Below are positions 8,981-18,691 of a stretch of 57,693 nt of DNA, piece after piece. The stretch comes from UBA9662 sp002729415 (GTDB taxonomy: Bacteria > Poribacteria > WGA-4E > UBA9662): contig PBXZ01000150.1 of NCBI GenBank assembly GCA_002729415.1, forward strand, positions 1 to 57,693, written 5' to 3'. The stretch's first letter is position 1; every line of letters begins with the position of its first letter. Position numbers and translations under genes: made by a program. The notes below the pieces were generated by a model. It searched no databases. It worked only from the letters and a program-made list of their open reading frames with translations, and was not told where the DNA came from.

Positions 8981-9895
8981 TTACGCTCTGCATCTCTGAA
9001 GGTAAAGGTACTCTCTGCTTTTAATCGCATCTTCTAGAGGTTGATCAGAAGGGGCATTTTCAAGTAATAAATCTCCTGTGTAGCCGTTCTGGTCCAAACG
9101 GCGGATAATCGCCCTAAAATCGACGAAGCCGTCTTTCACCTGGTTTAGAACCCCTTGACTGGCTTTTTGCTTGAAGTGAACAGAGGTTAGATCTTCCATC
9201 TCAACCTCTTGCCAAAAAATTTCAAGATCCTCGATTGTTGTACCGTCTGATTGATATACATTAGCCTCATCATAAGTTAGGAATAAACTACTTTCCTTAA
9301 CGAGATCTAGTATTTGGATAGCTGGTTGCTTGGCATTCTCAACAGCGAATACAATCGGATAGCTTGGCAATAGTGACTGGTATCTTTGGAGGTTTGCGGC
9401 AGCAATTTCTGGATTGTGCTCAACAGATGATTCGAGGTCCACTAATCGCAATCGCGCTTGATGTGGACATAACAAATACGCTAATTGCTTTGCTCGGCGG
9501 ATCTGATTACTATCAACTTCTAGATTCGAGGGGAAACTCAACCATGAATGCGAGATGGCGTAACTCAAAGTCAAATCCGATACTCTCTTCACAAACTCAT
9601 TGATTTGGCTAAAGAGATATTTNTGATTATCTTTCACAAGTATTTCCCAATCTTTATAGTTCCATANNGCTTCGCAAATATCTTTCCACTGATCTACAGT
9701 GTAGACTTCTATTGCCGCTTCGATTTCTTGCACCAAGTTGCCAAACTCTGAATTNCGCAGATANTCACCATCCCGAACTTCCAAATGNTGAAACCCATCT
9801 TGTCCAAACTGAACGGCAAGTTCCTGAAATTGATCTCCGTTTTCCATCCGTTTTGCCCATATATTTGTGACAATCCCAAGTCTCTCAAACATCAT
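8981..9895 (-). CDS. sugar phosphate isomerase/epimerase-like TIM barrel
   Basis: 304 aa of the xylose-isomerase-like/AP endonuclease 2 family. The metal-ligand strands are visible: FAVENA, LTYDEANVY, SVHFKQK and DLLLENAP. AAGGAG lies just before the ATG (reverse strand), supporting the start. Seven N bases affect the N-terminal half. Members isomerise or epimerise sugars or cyclitols, and this lineage carries many copies beside Gfo/Idh genes. It converges on the propeller gene across a 31-base gap with no clear terminator. Confidence 0.75.
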   Translation of the reverse strand: MMFERLGIVTNIWAKRMENGDQFQELAVQFGQDGFXHLEVRDGXYLXNSEFGNLVQEIEAAIEVYTVDQWKDICEXXWNYKDWEILVKDNXKYLFSQINEFVKRVSDLTLSYAISHSWLSFPSNLEVDSNQIRRAKQLAYLLCPHQARLRLVDLESSVEHNPEIAAANLQRYQSLLPSYPIVFAVENAKQPAIQILDLVKESSLFLTYDEANVYQSDGTTIEDLEIFWQEVEMEDLTSVHFKQKASQGVLNQVKDGFVDFRAIIRRLDQNGYTGDLLLENAPSDQPLEDAIKSREYLYLQRCRA

Positions 9896-10396
9896 TTACT
9901 CCTTAAAATTTCTCCGATTTTACATACTGAGGGCTATTATTTAATTAAGTAGTTTGCATTGGGTATGTACACCTAGATCAATATCATAATCATATTTCGC
10001 TTGCTCTATGCTGGAACCGAATATTAGCTTCAATCTATATAAGTGTAAAGACACAAGTTTCTTAACCTTGTTTCCTCAATAGACTGGATTTTACCAGCTT
10101 GACCGACAAAAACCGACCTTGCGAGTTTCTATTTGGATCAAAAAAATGGACACATCTTGGAATGACTAGAACTCAACTGATATGAATAATCCGAATGGTG
10201 GTTAGTAGGATGTGTGTCAAACTCTTTGCCCTTATTTCACCCTAAAAACTGAAAGCTTCTTATCCAGAGGACCCATTCTTAAGAGACCTTCAAACCCATC
10301 CTCCAAAATTTGAGAGACTTCTCTTATCTATACTAATATCATTAGAAACCGTTATCTTTGCAAACATGCATAGGGTGTGTGCAAGTTACTTTAGCA
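9896..10396. other. gene-free spacer between two - strand genes
   Basis: No frame longer than about 40 codons with protein-like composition is visible. The stretch should carry the promoter of the sugar isomerase gene, but I cannot point to one pair with confidence. Confidence 0.5.
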
Positions 10397-11161
10397 CTAC
10401 AGTTGTGTAATTAAACCTCCATCAACTACATAAGCTGCTCCAGTGATAAATGAAGCTTTATTACTAGCCAGGAAAAGGACAACTTGGGCAACTTCCTCAG
10501 GCTGGCCAACTCGTTTTAGCACGTGCGCATCAGCCCATTCTTCTATAGCTTGTTGGGAATTACCAGTTAATTCTGCTGCAGCACGTAATAACGGAGTATC
10601 AATTGAACCAGGGCAAACACAGTTAACACGAATATTATCCTCAGCAAAATCAATTGCCATATTTCTTGTCAGTGAAATAGCTCCACCTTTGGAAGCCGAA
10701 TAAGGACAAACACGNTTTTGACTCGCAATACCTTGGACTGATGCGATATTGATTACACTCCCACTTCCTTGCTTCTGAATTTCAGGGATGCAATATTTAG
10801 AACAAAGAAATATACTTTTGAGATTTACACCAAGTACTTGATCCCACTCTTCTTCCGTTGTTTCAATAACACTCCCATAGTGTTGAATTCCCGCATTGTT
10901 AACTAAAACATCAATTCTTTCAAATGCATTTATTGTATCTATTGAAATCTGTTGCGCATCGGATGCGTTGGACACATCAGCTTGTATAAAGATCGCCTGA
11001 CCTCCTTTATTCTGAATTGTCTTGACAGTTTCTTGACCAGTGTCAATATTTACATCAACCACAACAATGGATGCGCCTTCCTCAGCAAAGGCTATTGCTA
11101 TTGCCTTTCCCATGCCCATGCCTGCACCAGTTATAACAGCAACTTTACCTTCAAATTCCAT
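10397..11161 (-). CDS. SDR-family NAD(P) oxidoreductase
   Basis: 254 aa classical short-chain dehydrogenase. TGAGMGMG near residue 12 is the TGxxxGxG cofactor motif, VLVNNAG is the structural NNAG, and YSASKGG is the catalytic YxxxK. VCPGSIDTP and FITGAAYVVDGG are the usual C-terminal signatures. The acidic residue after the second strand (VVVDVN) favours NAD over NADP. AGGAG stands 7 bases before the ATG. Substrate unknown; likely a sugar or polyol alcohol given the neighbouring isomerase. Confidence 0.9.
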   Translation of the reverse strand: MEFEGKVAVITGAGMGMGKAIAIAFAEEGASIVVVDVNIDTGQETVKTIQNKGGQAIFIQADVSNASDAQQISIDTINAFERIDVLVNNAGIQHYGSVIETTEEEWDQVLGVNLKSIFLCSKYCIPEIQKQGSGSVINIASVQGIASQXRVCPYSASKGGAISLTRNMAIDFAEDNIRVNCVCPGSIDTPLLRAAAELTGNSQQAIEEWADAHVLKRVGQPEEVAQVVLFLASNKASFITGAAYVVDGGLITQL

Positions 11162-11257
11162 ATGTAGACTCCTAAGGTTAACTGTTTCCTCGACCTAATT
11201 AGCAGGAGATAAGTAGGTCCAAAAATTACAAATCCATGGTAATATTTCGCCTATGGC

Positions 11258-11752
11258 TTAAGGGAATTTGTTAGTTGGTACGTCATTGAAGTAACTTTTT
11301 ACGTTGATGTGAACCTTAGGGTGATCCAAGATCTGATTAACATCCAACCACTCAACACAATGATGTTGGCTTAGCATTGCAGTTTCTACGATATCTACCT
11401 TCTCCATATCGTCCAGTGCAAACAGACATGCAATGCAGACATAGTGTGTTCCACAACTGTCATCCTTGAAATTGTTTTCGTAAAGATGATCGTAGATCCC
11501 ATTTAAAGTTACTTGATTAGAAGTGAGCCTGATCCCAATTTCATGCTCAGAAATTCTCCCCAAAGCCTCCTTGAGATACTCGTTTTTGTAGGCTTTCCCA
11601 CCGGGGACAAAAAAACTGCCTTTGGCTGGATCATTGATTCTTTCTCCAACAAGTAACTTTGCGTCGTAGATGACCAGTATATCAATAGACACCAGTTGAG
11701 TTAAGCTTACCACTTGAAAGTATTCGTTTCGGTTGAGAACTAACTTTTCCAT
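11258..11752 (-). CDS. GDP-mannose mannosyl hydrolase-like Nudix protein
   Basis: 164 aa. The Nudix box (FVPGGKAYKNEYLKEALGRI, then SEHEIGI) lacks the two catalytic Glu of the standard motif in the same way as E. coli GDP-mannose hydrolase WcaH/Gmm. The flanking VVSLTQLVSIDILV, THYVCIACLF and YDHLYENNF segments also match what I recall of that enzyme. By family it would hydrolyse GDP-sugars to GDP and free sugar. GGAAAG lies 6 bases before the ATG. It is followed by the metallo-beta-lactamase gene in reverse order, 30 bases away. Confidence 0.75.
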   Translation of the reverse strand: MEKLVLNRNEYFQVVSLTQLVSIDILVIYDAKLLVGERINDPAKGSFFVPGGKAYKNEYLKEALGRISEHEIGIRLTSNQVTLNGIYDHLYENNFKDDSCGTHYVCIACLFALDDMEKVDIVETAMLSQHHCVEWLDVNQILDHPKVHINVKSYFNDVPTNKFP

Positions 11753-11782
11753 AAGTTTCTTTCCAAATGCTACTGTGTCTGC

Positions 11783-13645
11783 TTAGAATTTTGGGACACC
11801 GATGCTAACTAAAGCCTCAGCAACTTGACCAAAAGGCCGTCCTCCAACAGTCAAATCAAGCCCAATAGGCTGACGNCTNCAACAACTCCCATCTGGAGGC
11901 GAGATGGAGATTCGTATCTCCTTTTGTTCTCGCGGTTTCAATTCAACCTCAACCACTTGGCTCTTCCAATCATCCGGCCCAACTAACTTGATTACAGCCT
12001 TTTGGGGAATCGAGAAAGGATTTAAAATCCACCCCTCGAACTCGGCTTCTTCTCCATCAAGAAGGTGTAATCGGTATGGCTTCAATTTCCCCCCTTGAGA
12101 TTCAGCACCAAAATGAACATCATCATCGCCCAGCAACATCAAACGCAAGTGAACTTCGTCGAATGCATTGGCACCTTTTTCAATGACCTGATACCATTCT
12201 GAGCTGGTTTGGTATGGTTTAGTATGTCCCGTCAAGACCCAGTTGGGTTGAAAGTCACGGAGCAATTTCAGTGTCTGCTTATAACACCCGAGATCTAGGC
12301 CATTCTTATAAACGTGATTAGTAAACGACTGTGCGTCTTTGTCAAAAGGCAAACCGCTTGAAGTGCTGAAGAAAATTTGATCGCCGGTATGGACAACCCT
12401 TTTTCCATCCACTTCAAAGCAAATCAAGGTCGAAAATCTTGTGTGACCTGACATCGGATAAAGTTGTATCGGAATATTTTCCCAGTAAGTAACATCTTCA
12501 TTGGGAAGATGGCGACTGACCGAAATCGGTTCGTGCCATAGACAGGGACGATCGTAGTGAGTTGGGTTTTCCAAAATATCCGAGAAATGCGCGCCGGCCC
12601 AGACTTCGGTACCAAAAACACGTTGCAATATGGGAATACCATTAACATGATCGTCGTGAAAATGTGACACCAGAACGGTATCAATTTGATCAATACCCAG
12701 TTTTTTCTTTAATCCCTTGATACCATGTAAAAACGGCCGCCGATTTGATAGATGTTGTTTGCCTGGGGACTGATAGGCGGACATATTGTAGCCGTAATCG
12801 ATGGCCATNACTTTACCACTGTCACTAATCACAAAGTTGGTCTCTGCACCACTATATTTTGAACGATAAAGATGCGGNAGAATTTCCTCAATGTCGTCAT
12901 CATCTGGATCATTTAATTGTTCGACAAAACCAGGGGAAATGCCACCGATNAGTTTCAGATTCTCTCTCAAAAGTTGGATGGCTTGCTCAGGACGGTCNAT
13001 TGGTTGACCTAAGCTGGGTAGCAACATATCTAACTTGGTTCCCATNAGTCTATAGCAACTTCGCCATAAGTTTACAGCACCAGTAAAATCGTTGTAATTG
13101 TACTGGAGCGGTGCTAAACGCGANGTATAACCCANACCANAAATCAACTCCCCAACAAAAGCTAGACGGAGACCATTGAAATCAACCACGTAACTGCTNG
13201 CTCCGTTAGTGCAACCTGGTGTGGGAACCACTTCCCATTTTAGACCTGCAATCTCCCGATTTTCATAATCCATCATCCAATTTGATACTGGAATTGGGCG
13301 CACAGGTGCAAAGCGATCCCAGCGATTATCATAGGAATTCCAGATCTGTCGTTCCCGAAAATGCTGGTCGGGATCTGTCAGATATTCCTGCTCCCAATAC
13401 GGCCCCAAGATTTCGGCACCTGCATTTCGAAGACGGATAGCACCATCAGTATGATCCCTAAAGTGGTGGGTGAGGAGAACAGTCAACGATCCGTTTTGAA
13501 ACACTTCATCGAGATAGTCAGCAACTAAACCTGTTCCAGCATTAATTAGGACTGTTCCCTCAGGTCCTTGAATAGCATACACACAGCAACTATCTTGAAA
13601 CAGGAAAACTCCATCACAAACTTTTTGCCAATTGGATAATCCCAT
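11783..13645 (-). CDS. tandem metallo-beta-lactamase-fold protein, first domain degenerate
   Basis: 620 aa with two MBL modules. The second (about 255-480) is intact: SHFHDDH (H328, H330, D332, H333), SGH (H401) and HTGD (D422) supply the zinc ligands. The first (about 1-240) keeps the layout but has THHFRDH at 59-65, with Phe62 where the second metal His belongs, PGCT (C145) instead of PGHT, and GE instead of GD at 165-166. It is probably structural. The C-terminal ~100 residues form a beta-rich tail. There is no signal peptide. Several N bases cause unknown residues but not at these positions. Substrate unknown. Confidence 0.8.
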   Translation of the reverse strand: MGLSNWQKVCDGVFLFQDSCCVYAIQGPEGTVLINAGTGLVADYLDEVFQNGSLTVLLTHHFRDHTDGAIRLRNAGAEILGPYWEQEYLTDPDQHFRERQIWNSYDNRWDRFAPVRPIPVSNWMMDYENREIAGLKWEVVPTPGCTNGXSSYVVDFNGLRLAFVGELIXGXGYXSRLAPLQYNYNDFTGAVNLWRSCYRXMGTKLDMLLPSLGQPXDRPEQAIQLLRENLKXIGGISPGFVEQLNDPDDDDIEEIXPHLYRSKYSGAETNFVISDSGKXMAIDYGYNMSAYQSPGKQHLSNRRPFLHGIKGLKKKLGIDQIDTVLVSHFHDDHVNGIPILQRVFGTEVWAGAHFSDILENPTHYDRPCLWHEPISVSRHLPNEDVTYWENIPIQLYPMSGHTRFSTLICFEVDGKRVVHTGDQIFFSTSSGLPFDKDAQSFTNHVYKNGLDLGCYKQTLKLLRDFQPNWVLTGHTKPYQTSSEWYQVIEKGANAFDEVHLRLMLLGDDDVHFGAESQGGKLKPYRLHLLDGEEAEFEGWILNPFSIPQKAVIKLVGPDDWKSQVVEVELKPREQKEIRISISPPDGSCXXRQPIGLDLTVGGRPFGQVAEALVSIGVPKF

Positions 13646-14097
13646 ATTATTTCCCTAAATTCCTTAATACAGTTTGGATCAAACTAGCTAGGAGTGGTTG
13701 TTATTTATTGAACCAACTTTTAAGTTATAGACAGATATAGGACAGTTACACAAAAACTAACAAGCCTGAACAGCACTATTTAAAATCCAGGCGCCCTTCA
13801 CTAAAGTTTGTACTTCCTACAACAAGCAATAGCATTAGACAGAAAAAACTAGATTCAGACACATGTCCGAACACCCAAAATTTCCGAAGAAACTTACAAT
13901 GTATAAGTATTTAAAATTGATAATATACTCCGTAGTATAAACAAGACCAAAGATCATGTCAGTAAACGCATCTGCCTAGTTCAGGACCGCTCGCTGGATC
14001 GTCTCTCCCAAATCCAGAACTTGCTATGAGCACAAACAATAGCAAAAAACAAGCACCTGAAGAACATTTCCCCCAACTTATCCCCTACTGTTGGATG
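13646..14097. other. gene-free spacer
   Basis: No coding pattern is seen. A short palindrome TATACTCCGTAGTATA lies near 13930. The stretch should contain the promoter of the metallo-beta-lactamase gene and the terminator of the symporter gene, but neither is clear. Confidence 0.5.
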
Positions 14098-15984
14098 CTA
14101 TTCTATTTCTTCCATAGCTTCTTCGACCCGTCGTTGTTCAATGGGTTCAGATAGCCCCATATGGAAAGCGAGAAACCACATTACAAATACGCCATAGCCC
14201 AGAAAAACCAGCTGCCACACCCATAATGATGGCATACCGAAAGGTACCCAAAGCGCTGGTGCATTGGGATCGGAAAAAAGTGAATTACCTATTGTAGCAA
14301 ACGGACCAAAACCCACCAAGAACCAGATTAATGTCAAAACCCAAGCCAAGTTAATTTTCTTTTTCCGTTCCGGNCTCATACCNGAAACCNCCTGTAAAAA
14401 CNGGTGTTTCTNTTCTTTTATCCTTATTGTGTCTTCACTATCAGNTGTAAATCTAGAAACTAATATGGTAGTGACCAAGTTGAATAGTATCCCCCAGCCA
14501 GCACTGTGAATTGTAAGAGGATATGCCCCCCATGGAACTCCAAANATTCTAAACCAATCTGATGTTTTGTCTGTAAGNGTCACAGCAATCAAGCCAACAA
14601 TCAAGCCGGCTACGACACCTCGTCTTGTAAAACCCTTGTAATAACAAATACCAATTAAAGCAGGATACATTTGAAATCCATAAGCAACCGCCAACCCGCC
14701 TAACATTACAATAGCCTGAGTAGAATTTGCAGCTACGATCAAAGCCGCNCCAGCAACAAGGATAACAAAAATGCGTCCGCTCAATTTCTGCNCATGATCT
14801 GAGGCATCCGGTGCAAAATATTTTGCATAAATATCTCGGGTAACCATNGCACTAAATGTGGACATATATGCCGCACCAGTGCTCTGCATAGCAGCCAATG
14901 CNCATACNGCCAATAATCCCACTAACCAAGGTGCCGAACCTGAAAGCAAATTAATTAATTGAGGAACAAGNTTTTTGTCATTAGCATTNGCAAATGTACC
15001 ATTTTTTATGAGCACATGACCGCCGATCCCCTGAAAAATGGTGAATGTAAATAAAATNACACCTATTACAGCGGATGATGCAGCTACTTGTTGCCAGCGA
15101 AAAGCCCGGCTGGTTTTATTGGCAAATGCCCACATAGAAAATGCTGGGGAAGACTGGATACCCATTAGCGCAAACATGTAGGTCATACACATAAGGCCTG
15201 TCCAAGTACCACCAATTGCCTTTGATCCCGCAGATACAAATTGCATACTGCCGGGAATTGCAATTGTCGATGAATACCCATCAGGCGTCAGATTTTTCCC
15301 ATTAGNAACATCACTCTTTACAATATCCGCTAACCCAGTCATTAAACCCGACCAGCCATCAGAATAATGAATTGCAATACCTCCGAGAACAATTATACCC
15401 AGGGCCAGCAAAACACATTGGGCACAATCCACATAAGCTACAGAGCGCAACCCGCCTGATGCCACATATATCACGACGATCGCCGATAGNGCAAACATGC
15501 CAAAATTGACGCTNACTAACCCATCGGTGAGGACATAAAATAAATCGCCTGAAGCTCTNAGCTGTACACCTAAATAGGGGACACTAAATAGGAACGCAAC
15601 CAGTACTGTNAGTANCCGAATGGCATCACCACCATAGTAGTCACTATACATCTCACCAGGCGTAATATACTTGTATGCTTTACCTAAAACCCATTGGCGG
15701 CGTAAAAACAAAACACCGGTGAAAGGAATTGTCAATGCNTAAAAGGATGCAAATGCATAAGGCAAACCATCATTGAATATTTTACCCGGNTGCCCTACAA
15801 AGGTCCAGCCGCTGAAACTAGTAGCTGTCGCCGCCAATATAAAAACCCAAATANTTATGGATCGCCCCGCGAGAAAATANTCGGTAGACGTCTTGGATTT
15901 CTGGGCACCCTTGATACCCCAAAAAAGNCAATAGATCCAATAAACTCCAACGAAACCAATTAGCCAAGAAATTTTCGCATCCAT
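14098..15984 (-). CDS. sodium:solute symporter family transporter
   Basis: 628 aa with about 13-14 hydrophobic segments. YFLAGRS near residue 36 and the ATATSFSGWTFVG stretch near 55 are SSS-family marks, as is AYVDCAQCVLLALGIIV in the middle. It is longer at the C-terminus than PutP-type carriers (two extra helices after a charged loop at about 530). It would import a solute with Na+. The start has GGAGGGG upstream. Many N bases give unknown residues. A 39-aa reading frame lies 108 bases upstream in the same orientation. Confidence 0.85.
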   Translation of the reverse strand: MDAKISWLIGFVGVYWIYXLFWGIKGAQKSKTSTXYFLAGRSIXIWVFILAATATSFSGWTFVGXPGKIFNDGLPYAFASFXALTIPFTGVLFLRRQWVLGKAYKYITPGEMYSDYYGGDAIRXXTVLVAFLFSVPYLGVQXRASGDLFYVLTDGLXSVNFGMFXLSAIVVIYVASGGLRSVAYVDCAQCVLLALGIIVLGGIAIHYSDGWSGLMTGLADIVKSDVXNGKNLTPDGYSSTIAIPGSMQFVSAGSKAIGGTWTGLMCMTYMFALMGIQSSPAFSMWAFANKTSRAFRWQQVAASSAVIGXILFTFTIFQGIGGHVLIKNGTFXNANDKXLVPQLINLLSGSAPWLVGLLXVXALAAMQSTGAAYMSTFSXMVTRDIYAKYFAPDASDHXQKLSGRIFVILVAXAALIVAANSTQAIVMLGGLAVAYGFQMYPALIGICYYKGFTRRGVVAGLIVGLIAVXLTDKTSDWFRXFGVPWGAYPLTIHSAGWGILFNLVTTILVSRFTXDSEDTIRIKEXKHXFLQXVXGMXPERKKKINLAWVLTLIWFLVGFGPFATIGNSLFSDPNAPALWVPFGMPSLWVWQLVFLGYGVFVMWFLAFHMGLSEPIEQRRVEEAMEEIE

Positions 15985-16092
15985 AATNGNTTACCCCTCC
16001 GTAACTATNATATTAAGAAAGGAGTNACAAGAAGAAGTGCTTTCTTAAATGGANAAATATGCCTTGATAAACACAACGTCNTTACCAATAAA

Positions 16093-16212
16093 CTAACCAA
16101 ATAATTNTTGCGGATAAACACTTTTATCAACAGGTTTTTGAATTTCGCCCACGACATAAGCTTTATNCGCTTNGTAGGTCACGTCAAACCAAGGAGCATT
16201 AGATCCATACAT
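16093..16212 (-). CDS. small 39-aa protein upstream of the symporter (tentative)
   Basis: ATG at 16212 to TAG at 16093. The predicted peptide starts MYGSNAPWFDVTY and continues KAYVVGEIQKPVDKSVYP, a composition that looks selected rather than random. A stop codon lies two codons upstream, so it is not the tail of a longer frame. There is no strong Shine-Dalgarno. It could be a small partner of the transporter or a relic; the VGEIQKP stretch loosely recalls SLBB-type GEVxKPG motifs. Three N bases fall inside it. Confidence 0.4.
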   Translation of the reverse strand: MYGSNAPWFDVTYXAXKAYVVGEIQKPVDKSVYPQXLFG

Positions 16213-16322
16213 CAATCACAACCCATAGTAAAGAAATGAGANCCGCTTATNAAAATAGATGATGACCTCTCATACAATCNAAAATGCNATCCATGTAGCG
16301 ACATAGATTAAACTTTAATCGC

Positions 16323-16814
16323 TCATCTTCCCCACTGAGATCTTTCCTCTCTTCGTTTCTGATAATAATTTTCCAGTTTTTCTATTTGCNCCACTGTCAG
16401 AACCNGTTTNAGATCAGATTTCAATTCATTATTAATGCCCACCATTTTTTCTTGGAGTGCTTCCCAATCCATAAANCCACCAGGTTCCAAAGCTAATTCA
16501 TCAGCCTTCTTTCTTGCTTTTATTGCCGAATCAACCGCTTTTTGGTAGAGAGAACGCGCTTTCATCAGCGTTTCATTATCAACTTTAATTGTAAAAGTCA
16601 ATTCTGCCCACGAGTCCTTCATCATAGACTGAGAAGAACCNGCCTCACTGCGAGCTCGAAACCTTCTTATATCCTCTTCACTGAAATCACCGAATCCACC
16701 TTGACGTTGGTCAGGCCTATTTTGCCGCTGNGCTTCGGTTGTTTCCNCTATAAGGAAAGCTCCAATAACAATGGTTGCTAAAGTCATAAGTGCTACCAAC
16801 AAACTGCGCTTCAT
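16323..16814 (-). CDS. small secreted protein, Spy/heavy-metal-sensor-like
   Basis: 163 aa from the ATG at 16814 (MKRSLLVALMTLATIVIGAFLI signal peptide); an upstream frame to 16937 is open but N-rich and unlikely. After a Gln/Arg/Gly-rich linker, the C-terminal ~100 residues are an all-helical, charged region with LTVxQIEKLENYY near the end, which resembles the LTxxQ segments of Spy/CpxP-like periplasmic proteins. It lies upstream of the symporter gene on the same strand, so the two could be co-expressed. Confidence 0.6.
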   Translation of the reverse strand: MKRSLLVALMTLATIVIGAFLIXETTEXQRQNRPDQRQGGFGDFSEEDIRRFRARSEXGSSQSMMKDSWAELTFTIKVDNETLMKARSLYQKAVDSAIKARKKADELALEPGXFMDWEALQEKMVGINNELKSDXKXVLTVXQIEKLENYYQKRREERSQWGR

Positions 16815-17164
16815 CTTCAGTNCNCTTGCTCNTAAACATATTAATTTTTGNTAACTAAGANAGNNCAAGCAATACTTTATGAGATACAAAATATACGAAA
16901 NCGCAATATAGCATAGAATNATCAATTTAGCAAACATCTAGTAAAGTTTAGACTNAAAAGTGTGNGCGTATATAACCAATGTTGANTCTAAACATATGAA
17001 ANTTTTCGCTGAGTAATAACAGTTNAATATGCGAATCAGCANGGNATCAGCTACAAACCGATTNGGAGACAAATCAGCNTTAATCAAAATTGGAATGAGT
17101 CATTTGATAGAATCGGTTTGTGTNAAAGTTGATTGAAGTATGTACACAATANAGGACCAAAACG
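16815..17164. other. gene-free, N-containing spacer with an inverted repeat
   Basis: No gene is seen. ACAAACCGATT (17053-17063) and AATCGGTTTGT (17111-17121) are perfect 11-base arms around a 47-base loop, possibly a structured element downstream of the secreted-protein region. Function unknown. Confidence 0.45.
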
Positions 17165-18420
17165 TCAACGTAAATCTTTAACTATGACCTCGGCAGTCCG
17201 ACGTCCTGAAACCATGGCACCGTGGACAGAGGGCGTATCACGATGATCTCCGCAAACATATAAACCGGNCTCCAATTTNATAGGACGTTGTGGTGGTGTC
17301 AGTGCAGGAGGATGTACTTGTGGNAGTGCATGCTGAATTCGATATGTACGTAAATGTTGCCAATACCGAACATCTAACCCAAACCATTCAGACAGATGTT
17401 CCCTNACTGACTCCTCAAGCACTTTATCATCCTGATCAGGATTCCCCAGTACAGTTACTGATATTAACGCAGAATTTCCAGCAGAATAAGTTGGGGAAAC
17501 GACACTTGGTACACACAGATTATTGATCACCCCTTGATTTTCTCCGTTAAGGATCAGAACAGGTTCACTGACAGGNGATTTATCGGCGGCAAAATAGAGG
17601 CAGGTGGCAGATCTCCCATTTACTTCTGGGAACCCATCAATCANTTTTGCTGATCGGTGGCCTTCTGTGGCAACAACGACTGCATTGGCGCTAAGTACTT
17701 CTCCACAAGATAATTCGACAGTATGAGGCTTGACAGTACGGACGGNCGNCTGTGTTTGTATGGCGTCGCTTGGAATATGGCTAGCAAGCTGTTTGGGNAT
17801 TTGCCCCATACCCTGTTCTGGTATCACACGGTATNCCCAGTCGAAAACATTCTGAATGTAAATTCCAGCATTCTNCTNGATGTTTCAAGGGATCTATCGA
17901 GAAAAANCCCGCCAAAAAAGGGCTTGAAAAATCGATNAATCATACCATCTGAGAATCCCATTTCTTTGATNGCTAAAAGGGTTGAGGTTTCTGGNTGCTC
18001 AAATAGACTGTCCAGTGTTCCAGAAGTGGTTTTGCGGCGCAACCTTGAGATCCGGATTTTATCATTCAATGTACCAATTGGTGAAAACACGGTTTTGAGN
18101 GCTGAAAATGGCTGTCGCCATGGATCGGTAATCCGATGGAATNTNCCCTNGAACCAAATTAATGCTCCTGGATAAAATCTACGGAGTTTTAGTGCTTCAT
18201 AGTCAAGCATCCTCCGACATTCGGGATAAGCAGATAACAACACTTGAAAGCCTCGATCAAGCAAAAAACCATCAACAACATCAGTTTGAACCCGGCCACC
18301 AATTTGNTCATCAGCTTCAAGAATCTTGAAAGGGATATGACTCTTCTGCAATTCGATNCCGCAGCAGAGACCGGCAAGCCCACCACCAACAATGAGAACT
18401 TNAGGATCTGNGACCTTCAT
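17165..18420 (-). pseudogene. FAD-dependent oxidoreductase split by a frameshift
   Basis: The N-terminal half (18420 to 17824) starts MKV, carries VLIVGGGLAGL (dinucleotide-binding GxGxxG) and KILEADxQIGGRVQT, the amine-oxidase/protoporphyrinogen-oxidase signature. The C-terminal half (17827 to 17165) carries VVVATEGH and LYVCGDHRDTPSVHGAMVSG, the FAD-binding end. They are two parts of one ~420-aa protein: the frame breaks at 17824-17827 in GTGTGATA, where removing one TG restores TVIPEQGMG. The second half could also restart at a GTG overlapping the stop by 4 bases. Nearby N bases make a base-calling error plausible. Confidence 0.75.
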
Positions 18421-18691
18421 TTCAATAACGTCATCCTCGTAGGCACAATAAAANTAATTAGCCACAAATTNGCAGGATAAACTACCATNATTACATCTTT
18501 TCTAGCTACGCNATGCTGNCATACCACGATAACNAAGGGAATNAGGNATAANAGTATCCCACNTCACCACAATTGGGAATAGTTGTGTTTCGACNGNAAT
18601 TAAAGGTGAAATGGCCTTAAATTTCCATAGCCATTGAAAGCCGAAGCATNCTCAAACATTTTCTTAGAGTCANAGTNACTACTCTTAACCA

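Noticed and set aside
13925..13945. TATACTCCGTAGTATA as an operator
   Set aside because: Six-base arms in AT-rich DNA are expected by chance and no gene start is close.
16815..16937. Longer start for the small secreted protein
   Set aside because: The extension is N-rich and ends where a proper signal peptide begins at ATG 16814.
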